Source: Centrapalus pauciflorus (taxonomy: Eukaryota; Streptophyta; Magnoliopsida; Asterales; Asteraceae). From it: a stretch of 64,000 bases of DNA. A program made the position numbers and the translations under genes. Each line of letters opens with the position of its first letter. Positions within the stretch are counted from its first letter, which is position 1. Where the stretch lies: assembly GCA_020465985.1 (NCBI GenBank), contig JAANYP010001785.1, positions 310,001 to 374,000 of the forward strand, in the 5' to 3' direction. The notes beneath the pieces were generated by a model. That model saw only the letters and a program-made list of their open reading frames with translations, had not been told where the DNA came from and made no database searches. This document shows positions 1-11,463 of this stretch, piece by piece.

Positions 1-2760
1 AAACTAAATCTTACAGTAATTATTCTAATAAACAAAATCTAAATTCCATGATAGTTAACCAAAATCAATTTAAAAGAAACATCACTTCTAATAATTGATA
101 AATTAGTTATAAAAATGTAAGTTAATCGTATGTGTTCACCTATAAAGAATAAAAGTAAATATAAATCACCTCATCACTTTCAGATTTCTATGAAGTTTAA
201 TTTTTAGGTCACCTTGTGGTAAAAGCATTCAACACTATGAACATATAGCTCAATCACAAATTTAGTATTCCTCAATGTTTTGTCGAAAACCACCAAACTG
301 ATATACAAACACGACGATGAAGATTGTTGATTTTCCACACAAAATGATGATCACACATTCTTTTTCGTTTCAAAATTTGAAGAATCACACAAATTGAAAG
401 TATTAAACAGCTAAACAAAAAATATGAATTCTTACTCTAGAGAGAGATCGCAAAGGAAGATTGTGATAGTGTAGCTCATATGGTCTCTTGTTTGTATGTA
501 TATTTTTTTTATGACAATTTTGTTTAGTTTTGTGGTTATAAATATTTTGTCATTCAAAATAATAGTAATAGAGGAAAATGGATGGGTAATCGTGTGATAG
601 GAAATGAAAGGACTTGATTTCAATTTATAGATAATTAATTCAATTTAAAAAATGATAGATAACGGTCATTTGAAATTTAAGAGTAGTAATGTAGACTTGT
701 AAATATTTAATTCCATTTAATTAAAAATAACTAAATAATTATTTCTGTTATTTTTAAAAAATCAAAATTAAATCATTAATACTCATATTTATCACATGAG
801 ACTCAACTTTTACAGATATATAGATATATATATTTAGAAGAAAACATTATTCTACTTTTATATTTTAATTTTCAGTCATCAAATAAGTTATTACAAAAAT
901 AATTTTATAGTTTATGACAATTTTGTATTACATTTTAGGTTTTTTCATAGTTTCATTAAGAATTTATCAATATTAATTTTTCGGGTAACTATAAAATTTA
1001 ACGCAACAGAAACTAAATTTTACAGTAATTATTCTAATAAACAAAATCTAAAATCCATGATAGTTAACCAAAATCAATTTAAAAGAAACATCACTTCTAA
1101 TAATTGATAAATTAGTTATAAAAATGTAAGTTAATCGTATGTGTTCACTTATAAATAATAAAAGTAAATATAAATCACCTCATCACTTTCAGATTTCTAT
1201 GAAGTTTAATTTTTAGGTCACCTTGTGGTAAAAGCATTCAACGCTAAGAACATATGGCTCTATCACCAATTTAGTATTCCTCAATGTTTTGTCGAAAACC
1301 ACCAAACTGATATACAAACACGACGATGAAAATTGTTAATTTTCCACACAAAATGATGATCACACATTCTTTTTCGTTTCAAAATTTAAAGAAGCACACA
1401 AATTGGAAGTAATAAACAGCTAAACAAAAAATATGAATTCTTACTCTAGAGAGAGAGCGCAAAGGAAGATTGTGATAGTGTAGCTCATATGGTCTCTTGT
1501 TTGTATGTATATTTTTTATGACAATTTTGTTTAGTTTTGTGGTTATAAATATTTTGTCATTCAAAATAATAGTAATAGAGGAAAATGGATGGGTAATCGT
1601 GTGATAGGAAATGAAAGGACTTGATTCCAATTAATAGATAATTAATTCAATTTAAAAAATGATAGATAACGGTCATTTGAAATTTAAGAGTAGTAATGTA
1701 GACTTGTAAATATTTAATTCCATTTCATAAAAATAACTAAATAATTATTTCTGTTATTTTTAAAAAATCAAAATTAAATCATTAATACTCATATTTATCA
1801 CATGAGTCTCAACTTTTACAGATATAAATCATTTAAATTAAAAATTTAAGTCAATAATATTATAACTTATTACATGTAACTCAACTTCTACATTTATATA
1901 ATTAAATCAACTTTGTATAAAAGAGAAATTGAAATTAAATATGTATCGATGTTCAAATAAAAATGTTAATAAAATAAATATTTTTAATGATAATCCATTT
2001 TATTATATAAAGCAAATTGATTTAATTATTCATTTTGATTAAATACATTTGTCTTAATGTTTTGTTAAAAAAATCATAATGTTAATCCGTTTCTAAAGTT
2101 ATCAAACAAAAATCACAATTATATATTATAATATAACAAATTAAAAATAGAAAACAAAAATACAACTATTATTAAAATATAGTTTTTGGTTTAGACTTAC
2201 GTTTATTATAAGATTGATTTAAAATAAAATATAAAACAAACAATACAACTATTACTAAAAATGATTTTCGGTTTGGAATTGCATTTATTATAATATTATG
2301 GTTATTATTGTAAGTTCTATGACATATATATTTAGAAGAAAACATTATTCTACTTTTATATTTTAATTTTCAGTCATCAAATAAGTTATAACAAAAATAA
2401 TTTTATAGTTTATGACAATTTTGGATGACATTTTAGGTTTTTTCATAGTTTTATTAAGAATTTATCAACATTAATTTATCGGGTAACTATAAAATTTAAC
2501 GCAACAGAAACTAAATCTTACAGTAATTATTCTAATAAACAAAATCTAAATTCAATTTATAGATAATTAATTCAATTTAAAAAATGATAGATAATGGTCA
2601 TTTGAAATTTAAGAGTAGCAATGTAGACTTGTAAATATTTAATTCCATTTAATAAAAAATAACTAAATAATTATTTCTGTTATTTTTAAAAAATCAAAAT
2701 TAAATCATTAATACTCATATTTATCACATGAGACTCAACTTTTACAGATATATAGATTGT
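1..2760. repeat. Three decayed copies of a ~1-kb AT-rich direct repeat
   Basis: The motif AAACTAAAT(C/T)TTACAGTAAT opens copies at 1, 1010 and 2508. Copy 1 (1-1009) and copy 2 (1010-2507) match closely along about 825 bp. Copy 2 then holds about 490 bp (about 1829-2317) that copy 1 lacks, before both share the tail that starts TATATTTAGAAGAAAAC (about 822 and 2320). Copy 3 (2508 to about 2757) has lost about 570 bp internally. The short minus-strand ORFs in copies 1 and 2 differ in length and have no recognisable domain, so I treat the block as non-coding. It could be a locally duplicated element or a satellite-like array; copy 1 may begin before the window. Confidence 0.8.
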
Positions 2761-2819
2761 TATACATATAATTTTCTATTATTTTAAAAAAAATTCAACC
2801 CATGTTTAATTTTTTTAAT

Positions 2820-3445
2820 TTTCTTTTTTAGTATGTTGTTTTTTATATAAATAAATATTTATATATTTTATTTTTCTTGTTACATATCAAAAATTATTTT
2901 ATATATTATTTTATTATCTATATATTTAATTAACAAACATGATAGTAATATATATGTTGGATATCTTTGATATAGTATTAATAATTTTCAAAAGCATTAA
3001 AGTTTGGTTATGATGAAATTTTTGAAATTTATTTTATGTTTCAATTATTTACTAAAATCAAATTTAACCACATATAAGACCATTATTATAGTGATATAAT
3101 GGTTTGAAAGTAGTACAAAACTAATTGTATCCATTGCATGTAAATTCATTTGTTTTACTAGATTTTGATATTAATAAAAGTTATTATGAAGTTTTATTTA
3201 ATTTAAAATTTTAAACTGTAAAAAATTGTAAATTGTTTAATTATGTTATCTGTTATATGTAGTTAGATTTGATTTTAATAAAATTCAAAATATATAATAA
3301 ATTTCAAAGATTTCAAGGGTTTCTGACATATCATTTATATCATGTTTGTTAATTAAATACATAAATAATGAATAAAAGAATTTTAATAAGTAACATAAAA
3401 AACAAAATATATAAATATTGATTTTATATAAAGAAAATGTAGGTT
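2820..3445. repeat. Long imperfect inverted repeat (foldback element)
   Basis: The left arm (about 2822-3080) and right arm (about 3250-3445) are reverse complements over roughly 200-250 bp with small gaps. The core TTAATTAACAAACATGAT (about 2928-2945) pairs with ATCATGTTTGTTAATTAA (about 3338-3355). Further in, TTTGAAATTTATT (3022) pairs with AATAAATTTCAAA (about 3296). The spacer is about 170 bp. It could be a foldback MITE or the source of a hairpin RNA. There is no coding capacity and I could not define a target-site duplication. Confidence 0.7.
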
Positions 3446-3479
3446 TTAAAAGGTTATCCCACGTATCTCAAAGAGAGAC

Positions 3480-4602
3480 TGTAGAGTGAGGGGTGAATAC
3501 AGTCAAATTAAAATCATAAGGAGTTTTCTCAATGTTTGTATGTTTATATTAACATGTTAACTTTACAAACAAGTTTGGATTGCGAAAAGATCTACACTGA
3601 GATGACAAAATGAACAACAATTTTGGCTAATCTAAGAAACACCCAGACTAGTTACAAAAAATTCTCGCTAAGAGTCAGTCATCGTTTTACACACTTAATG
3701 TTTAGATACAAGACTTAACATATTAGCTTTGGGAACACTGAACAGTTTTGAGGACATGTTCACTAAAAACAACTTAGACACACTTTGTTTTTCTTCTCTC
3801 AAGTTGAAGTTGAACGTGCAAGCATGGATTCACGTATTCTCTTCTTGTGCACACTTTCTTTCTCCTTGGTATATAGACCCACAGATGGATCATAGTGAAG
3901 CTTCTTCATTGAACAAGGAGAAAGACAAGAATTTTTCACAAAGAGACAAACCTACTTTTCTTCAATAAAACAAGTCTGATAAAAGTCACTTTTGTCTTGA
4001 CACTACAAAATCTTTGTCTTATTATTTATTTTTTGTCTTCTGTTGTTCCAACTTTATCCCAAAGGACCAAGTTAACTTATATACTTTAACATCCTTATAA
4101 AGTCATTTTGATATAAGAAAATGTTTGTCACCCTTTTCAAATATTTCTTATGTCTTCATGTAACAAATTAGCTTTGGCAGGTTGTAGCAGTTCTGCTTTT
4201 CCACTTTGTCGTGAATCTTCAGGCTGATCCCAACTTTCAAAACATTACATGAGGACATGAAAACACATTTCAATAAGTGTGTAACATGTTCACAAAAAAA
4301 AACAGGATCTATTCACAAAGAACAGATTACTTAACTATGTCAAACCTGTCCAACGAACATGAACAACTTAGACATAAACTGTCAAACATGTTTAACTAAT
4401 GAGAACAGTTTTAACATACTACAAAGTTACAACTAATAAACTGTGTATAATAGACTTAGAATTAGTATTACAAATCCACATAAGGTTTGATTGAGGCATT
4501 AAAGAGCCTAACAATCTCCCCTAGGTGTATCAAACAGGTTTGATCAAAGATCTCCCCCTATGATATATAAGAGGTTTGATTGAGGCATTTTTGTGCCTAA
4601 CA
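3480..4602 (-). mobile_element. Copia-type 3' LTR, minus strand (putative)
   Basis: Read on the minus strand, a polypurine tract (AGGGGGAGAT) ends at about 4603 and is followed by TGTTAGGC, the usual start of a copia 3' LTR. A second, partly duplicated start lies at 4513, because a segment of about 90 bp carrying GGTTTGATTGAGGCATT is tandemly duplicated. The far end is placed at 3480 (minus-strand ...CTCTACA) by its TG/CA form. No target duplication could be tested because the element's other end is missing. Short plus-strand ORFs inside look spurious. Confidence 0.5.
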
Positions 4603-6334
4603 ATCTCCCCCTATTTGTTATACTCAGGGTAAGGCTGAGAACACCAATACACACACACACACACAATACAAAAGTAAATGAAAATTTACAATATTAGAAT
4701 AAAGTAAATGATCAGCTAATACGTAATGAAAACTGTTTATAAACAACTAATGTTTATAAGAGTACACTAAGTACTATTACAACAAAAATTAAAAGTGTAA
4801 TGAACTGTTTTTGTTGGGAGCCAAACAATGATAAGCTTGATCACCTAATGACCAGCTTTCATTCTTCATCTGCAACCAGCTTCAATGATGACACTTAGTT
4901 AGTGTGGGATGTTGCAAATGGGCTTTCTTTGTTCTCCTTCTCCTTCTTTTCCTTCTCTAGCATTTCCAACTCAACAGCAACTTGGATGATCTTTTCATGC
5001 ACATGTCTAGCTATGTTTCTCTCTTTGTCTCAAAGTCCTCAACTTCCTCTTTCAGATAGAAGAGTTCAGGACTATCTACTTCTCCTCTAGCATTGCACAC
5101 ATCAAGCTTAGTTAGAATGGTTGCTTTCCATCTTGCATGTTGTTGATAGGAAGGCATTAGCCTTAGGGCTAGAAGATGTTTGACATCAGCTTTGTGAAGG
5201 TCCGTAAGTCTTTGGAAGCATATCTTCTTTTATAAGGGATCCACAAAGAATGCCAATGACTCAGATCCTTCAATATACATCCCTTCAATTGGTTTCACTC
5301 CCCTTGGCATACTATGATTCAACCCTTTAAGCTTAGTAGCATAGAAGCTTTGCTCTATCAACATCACTATCTGCTCTAACTTTGTGTCTTTCCTCTAGAT
5401 TTGAGTTTGAAATCTATGGTAGAAGTACCATCAATTACACCATTTGGAATGAGGCCTAACCATTTTAAATTATTGACCAGCTTCTTGGCAAATGTTCTAA
5501 AAGTTTTGGCAGTCTCAAATTTGATTAACTTATGTGTAACATCCTAAGAATTTAAAATGATGTAATTGAGGTTAATTAGAATAAATTTTTGAAATTAATA
5601 TAATTATGTTGGATTATGTATTTGGGATTAATTATAAAAGTTGGTTGTTTTATGTAGAAATTGATGATTTCAATTTATTAAGTTAATATAGTTATTATTA
5701 AGTGGTTGAAAGGATAAAATAAAGATTGAAACTTTATATAATAGAGTTTAAGAATTTGGTTGATATTTTAAGGAATTAAGAAATTTAGAGTTTCGAATTA
5801 ATATGCATGATAATTTTTAATGATAAATTATCATAATTAAATAAAAATGAAAATCTTTATTTAAAGGAAAGTTAGATAAGTAGAGGGGTTAATGGTGTCA
5901 AATGTTGAAAATAGAGAAAATAAAAAGACCAAAGTCTTTCATTTTGGATTAAGGCCATTATCTCTCTATTCTCTCTCTCTGCTCTCTTTCTCTTCTCAAA
6001 AGAAACCACGGGTTCTTTATCTCAAATCAAGAATCAAAGGAAACCATCAAATTGGTAGCTGAAAACTTGGATTCGGGTTGCATTGGAGGAACTATAAACA
6101 CTACAAGCATCGATTTAAGGTAAATATCTCTCAAAATTTCGAATTTAAGGGTTTATGGTTCGGTTTTGGGATAAAACCGAATCTGAGATTTTGGGTTCAA
6201 AATTGTATATGCATGTTAAGATATTTTTGTGGGTTTGTGTAAATCTAGTGTTGTAGAAGTTGTATACAAAATTTCGGGTCCAAATTCAAGCTATAAAAAT
6301 GAATTTCAAGAGTTAAGTCGTGGGTTTTGAGTGT

Positions 6335-6810
6335 TGCATGAATACCGAAACAAAACATATATGTACCGAGACCATGGTATATATATATATATTCCGAAAC
6401 CAACATGGTTTCGGTAATATACCGAAACACACACAAAGCATGTACCGAAATTAATGTACATAAACTATTTATGCATGTGTCTACCGAAACTTCCCCCCCC
6501 CCCCCCCCCCAATACCGAAACTATATGCATGTTTATATACCCATACCGAAACCTTTGGCATGTACCGAAACCTTACTAAGTTTCGGTATGGCCCCTTCCG
6601 AAACCTCCCTTATATTGAAACTCCTGGACTACTGAGACCATCAACATGTACCAAGACTATATGTGTGTACCGAGATCACTTGGAGGTACCGAAACATTAT
6701 ATATGTTACTGAAACCTTGATACAAAGACCCAATATGTATATAAATATCGAGACCATGTGAAGTGAGTACCGAAACTTTAAGAGTTTCGGTATTCCTTTC
6801 ATTTCAAAAC
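6335..6810. repeat. Array of the short word TACCGAAAC inside the Gypsy LTR
   Basis: Roughly twenty variants of (T)ACCGAAAC or its complement GTTTCGGTA lie at irregular 15-40 bp spacing, with a run of about 19 cytosines near 6492-6510. The sister LTR has the same kind of array at 10955-11400 with a G run near 11224. The words vary (CCGAGAC, TTCCGAAAC), which points to amplification and decay of a short unit. Confidence 0.8.
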
Positions 6811-7372
6811 AGAAACAAATAAATAGATATATATCGTCTAGTTTGGGTTTGATAGGTGAAAATAAAATGGAACCAGTTGGACATTTATATAAAAGGATCA
6901 ATTCTGGACATTTCGGCAATCCCAGAAATAAGAGATTAAAGTATAAATTTCGGATCACAATTTCGATGGATTTATACAATAATTTGAGAAACTTGATGGG
7001 ACTTGTTAATAAATAAGTTATTGAAGGGAATAATAGAACCACCAAGTAAGAGGGTTTAAATATGAGTTCCGGATGAAGGTTCCGAATGTTGTAACACTTT
7101 TAATTGTACAACTTGATGTACATTTGTTGAAGAAACATGTTTATGATATGATTTTCTTATGGAAATGTAACAGGTCCCTTGTGGTGTTGTCTAACCCACA
7201 GTGGGGTACTTTTGAGTCCAGTTGAAATTCCGAAGAGAAATATGATAATTTGAAGTTAACTAACGCACCTACTGTGAGTACCTTTGATTTTAGCATGTCT
7301 GCATTTGCTTTATGTTTGCTATGCATACTGAGGCATGTTGTTTCATTTTCGTTTGGCACTCTACTAACTTGC

Positions 7373-7451
<79 letters not shown>
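7373..7451. repeat. (AT)n microsatellite
   Basis: About 78 bp of alternating AT in the Gypsy solo LTR. The sister LTR lacks an equal tract at the corresponding point, where it reads GCGTAGATTTAGATGC, so the expansion is specific to this copy. Confidence 0.95.
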
Positions 7452-7452
<1 letters not shown>

Positions 7453-8344
7453 ATGCACATTCATACTTGTTGCATGTCCTTTCTTTTGTTGTGCATTCTG
7501 TTGATGGACCTGCGTGGTCGCATCTGTACTCTGATGTAACTGTGCTATATGAGCCAAGAGTTTGACACCTCTATGGTCAGGATAGACAGTATGACATCCC
7601 CGATGGTATGTTTGCCTCAGTTTGGTGGGTTTTATAATGCCGAGTGTTAGCTCGAAGGGGCTGCGGGCTCGGGGTTGCGTACTTTGAGTACGTGTGGAGT
7701 ATACGGTATGTGTTACCGCGGTTACTCTGGGTGGCATCATAAATATTTGTAGAATGTGTAAAATCATATGGTATTCACTATGCAATTCGCTTACCCCTCA
7801 GTTGTTGACTTTTTACAGGAAAAGGGAAATCGGCGGCGGGACCATCTAGCTAGGACGTGTGTTGAAGTATTTGAAGATTTCTACTAATTTACTTGGTATT
7901 TGGTTTATGGAATTATTGTTGTAATAAATTTGAGGATGATGTAATACTTTTGAGTTTCTAGACTTAGACGTGTAACCTATGTAGCATCGTAGGGTGTTGA
8001 ACACAAATTTGTATTATTCTATTTTATGTTTTATTGCTTCCGCACTTTAATTAAGGTATCAGATCATTATGCAATTGATTGTTGGTGATTAATCCTGGGT
8101 GTATTGTAATTGTGGTTAAATGTGGCAAGGGTGTCACATTATGATAATTCAAGGATCTTGGGAATCAAGACATTAAGATCAAAACTTTGCTTTTATTGAA
8201 TGTTTTCTCTCGAATTCAAAGCACACACTTAAGAATGAGAGAAATTAGAAAAACTTCAAAAACTTCCATTGAAAATTTCCTTTTATACTCCTACTTTCTA
8301 TATTTCCCTACTTGACACAATTAGTCCTTGCACTATATTTCCTT

Positions 8345-9440
8345 TTGTTTGACTATTGTCAATGCAATGACCACTTTATTTTTATGTATATGTGGCTAAT
8401 TGCAACCATTTGGTCACACAACGAGGGTCTTCTTGTGGGCTTTGGTCACATAAAATTATGCCAAAAGTGGTCGTAGGTGTTAAGAAGTGTGACCATATGC
8501 TGTTTTAAGTGAGGTAAACTTGTATTTTGTGTGACTATTGTCAATACAGTGGCCACTTTATTTTTATGTATGTGTGGCTGATTGTAACCATTTGGTCACA
8601 CAATGAGTGTCTTCTTGTGGGCTTTGGTTACATAAAATTATGCCAAAAGTGGTTGTACGTGTTAAGAAGTGTGACCATCTGTTGTTTTACGTAAGGTAAA
8701 CTTGTATTTTGTGTGACAATTGTCAATGCAATGGCCACTTTATTTTTATGTGTGTGTGGCTGATTGCAACCATTTGATCACGCAACGAGTGTCTTCTTGT
8801 GGCTTTGGTCTCATAAAATTATGCCAAAAGTGACCGTAGGTGTTAAGAAATGTGACCATATGCTGTTTTAAGTGATAGTAAACTTCTATTTTGTGTGACT
8901 ATTGTCAATGCAATGACTACTTTATTTTTATGTATGTGTGGCTAATTACAACCATTTCGTCACACAACGAGTGTCTTCTTGTGGGATTTGGTCACATAAA
9001 ATTATGCCAAAAGTGGCGGTAGGTGTTAAGAAGTGTTACCATATGCTGTTTTAAGTGAGGTAAACTTGTATATTGTGTGACTATTGTCAATGCAATGGTC
9101 ACTTTATTTTTATGTCTGTGTGGCTGATTGCAACCATTTGGTCACACAACGAGTGTCTTCTTGTGGGCTTTGGTCACATAAAATTATGCCAAAAGTGGCC
9201 GTAGGTGTTAAGAAGTGTGACCATATGTTGTTTTAAGTGAGGTAAACTTGTATTTTGTGTGACTATCGTCAATGCAATGACCACTTTATTTTTATGTATG
9301 TGTGGCTGATTGCAACCATTTGATCACACAACGAGTGTCTTCTTGTGGGCTTTGGTCATATAAAATTATGTCAAATGTGATCGTAGGTTATAATAAGTGT
9401 GACCATTAATTGTTCACCCAATGACCACTTAAATTTTATG
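8345..9440. repeat. 181-bp tandem array with GGTCACA/TGTGACC motifs
   Basis: About six units are marked by CCATTTGGTCACACAACGAG-like segments at about 8407, 8588, 8771, 8952, 9133 and 9316, a spacing of 181-183 bp. Each unit holds GGTCACA and TGTGACC words facing each other. Such arrays suit the subterminal repeats of CACTA elements, where the transposase accessory protein binds. The transposase gene ending at 9618 and the comparable array at 24938-26222 support this. A CACTATATTTCC at 8331 is a possible terminus, but I found no matching opposite end. Confidence 0.75.
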
Positions 9441-9505
9441 CACTATTTAGTCACACAAATATTTAATCAAACAGTGGCTACAACTGGCTACAACGTGTGA
9501 CCATA

Positions 9506-9508
<3 letters not shown>

Positions 9509-9557
<49 letters not shown>
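9509..9557. repeat. (AT)n microsatellite
   Basis: About 48 bp of alternating AT between the 181-bp array and the 3' end of the minus-strand accessory transposase gene. Confidence 0.9.
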
Positions 9558-9561
<4 letters not shown>

Positions 9562-9848
9562 GTAACACCACAAATAAAAATTGGAATGTGTACATGTACA
9601 GTAATTGTATCAACTAATTAAACAACACTATAATGTAATGCCTTTTGACTCTTCAATTTGGTCTTCGCTTGCTTTTGTAATTGCAAATGATGACTAGTCA
9701 CACAAATCGGTGTTTGTTTGTTGCGCTTTCGTTTTACTTCTGGTGCAGCACCAGCTGCTGCCTTTTGTCCAACATTTTCTGGTGTTACCTGTAATAAGAA
9801 ACCAGGCGTATATCCGTGAAACACTAAGTTAAAATGAAGAACTAGATA

Positions 9849-9889
9849 TATGTGTGTGTGTGTGTGTGTGTGTATGTGTGTGTGTGTAG
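9849..9889. repeat. (GT)n microsatellite in the last intron of the accessory transposase gene
   Basis: TGTGTG repeats with one ATG interruption lie inside the 9902-9789 intron (minus strand). Reading through the intron would give a run of TH dipeptides, which is artefactual. Confidence 0.85.
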
Positions 9890-10272
9890 GCAGATAAAAT
9901 ACCTCGTGACCCTCATCAATAATCACTTTGTCCTTGGGCCATGCATAAAAACCACCTACTGCATCTTTAGTTGTTTTGAAACCATTGTTTCCTTCGTTCA
10001 GAATACAAGCTGCATCCATTATCGATTGGTCAACGGACACTTTGTAGCAATCGTCTGGGAGTGGTGTGTTATGAAGCATCACTTTTCATCTGTCAAGTAG
10101 ACAGTACCTTTAGCAATGATGCTTGTCCTCTTTATGTTCCACAATTTACAACTGAACATCTAGAGAAAATGATAACGATTATTATGTATTTATTTTAAAT
10201 TTGTATGCATGCATGCATCAGAATTTGATTAAACTGAAGATCAATGTACGTATGAATATTTTGGATGAATAC

Positions 10273-11406
10273 TGTAACATCCTCGGATTTTAAATTATTG
10301 TAATTGCGGTTTATTAGTTTAAAATTGTAATTTAAGTTGGATTGTATTTTGATTAATTACAAAAGTTGGTTGTTTTATTTAGAAATTGATGATTTAAATT
10401 TATTAAGATAATATAAATATTATTAAGTGGTTGAGATGATAAAATAAAGATTTAATCTTTATTTAATGGAAAGTTAGAAAGATGAGGGGTGAATGTGTAA
10501 AAAGAAGGAAAGAAAGGAAAATAAAAGACATAAGTCTTTTATTTTCTCATTTCATCTCTCTCTTCTCCCTGCTCTTTTCTTTAAAAGAAAAACCATACGG
10601 TTCTTCATTTCCAAATCAAGAAACGAAGAAGACATCAAATTGAAGGCTGAAACTTCAGATTGGAGTTGTTTAGGAGAAACTATAATCGTCTCAACAAGCA
10701 ATTCAAGGTAAATATCTCTCAAAATCTCGAATTTAAGGCTTTATATTTCGGTTTTGGATGAGAACCGAATCTGAGATTTTGGGTGCAAATGTTTATGCAT
10801 GTTAAATATTTTTGTGGGTTTGTATAAATCTAGTGTTATAGGAGATGTGTACAAAATTTCAGGTTCTAGTTTAAATTAAATCTTAAGATTTTGGGAAAAT
10901 TTATACAAGTTCTGTATGTTTTCGTGGGTCTGTGTAATTATTTTGATAAGTATCGAAACTGTGAGGTGAATACCGAAACCTATAGGTTTCGGTATGTGTG
11001 TGAGAGATGTGTACCGAAACCCCTTACCTATATAAGAGTACTGAAACTTGGAAATAATAGTGAAACCTTTATATATACTGAAACTAATTTTGGGGTACCG
11101 AAACCATACAAACTACCGAAACCTTCTCCCCAATACCGAAACTTTATATGTACATACATATACCGAGACTTGGGAGGAACAGAAACTATTGTACTGAAAC
11201 TTTATAAATACCGAAACCAGAAGGGGGGGGGGGGGGTACCGAAACCTTCAAGGTTTCGGTACATATACCGAAACCCACACTCACTTACTGAAACTTTGGA
11301 TTTAACACAGAATCCTTGAATCTGACCCATGTTAACCGAGACCAAGTATGGGAAACACAAAAAAAAAAACTTTAAAGGTTTCAGTATTTGATTCTTTCAA
11401 GAGCAG

Positions 11407-11463
<57 letters not shown>

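Larger units (their letters stand above)
5535..8138 (+). mobile_element. Gypsy-type solo LTR, 2.6 kb, TSD TTATG
   Basis: It begins TGTAACATCC and ends GGTGTCACA, with TTATG directly on both sides (5530-5534 and 8139-8143). There is no PBS, PPT or coding domain. The sequence is the same family as 10273-12709: both share the TACCGAAAC array, the phrase CCCTTGTGGTGTTGT, the microsatellite position and the end. The length and TG...CA ends suit a solo LTR of a long-LTR Gypsy element. It sits inside the minus-strand accessory ORF remnant. The ORF-like translations over its AT tract are artefacts. Confidence 0.85.
4880..8230 (-). pseudogene. Broken retroelement accessory ORF, minus strand, split by a solo LTR
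   Basis: Minus-strand translation of 5534-4890 gives coding-like stretches such as TDLHKADVKHLLALRLM and GVKPIEGMYIEGSESLAFF, broken by several stops (TAG and TAA) and frameshifts. The same frame resumes past the Gypsy solo LTR at about 8144-8215. The stop region is followed about 270 bp downstream by a PPT and LTR, the place an accessory ORF occupies in the large copia element at 41623. I take it as the C-terminal part of a related ORF; similarity to 52147-55577 is of style and position, not proven. A TATAAAAGG on the minus strand lies at about 8279-8287. The central gap is the inserted LTR. Confidence 0.45.

Noticed and set aside
432..1630. Two similar minus-strand ORFs (63 and 83 codons) in the 1-kb repeats
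   Set aside because: They exist because the repeat is duplicated; the lengths differ, composition is AT-driven and there is no domain.
4621..4670. ACACACAC run and repeated CAATCTCCCC as a CRISPR-like array
   Set aside because: It is a short microsatellite and a duplicated PPT/LTR border; this is plant DNA without CRISPR structure.
7141..7785. 214-codon minus-strand ORF across the (AT)n tract
   Set aside because: It lies in a solo LTR and owes its length to the dinucleotide repeat (IY repeats); the sister LTR has no equivalent.
8331..8342. CACTATATTTCC as the left terminus of a CACTA element
   Set aside because: No matching TAGTG end or 3-bp duplication was found near 26222, so it stays a candidate only.
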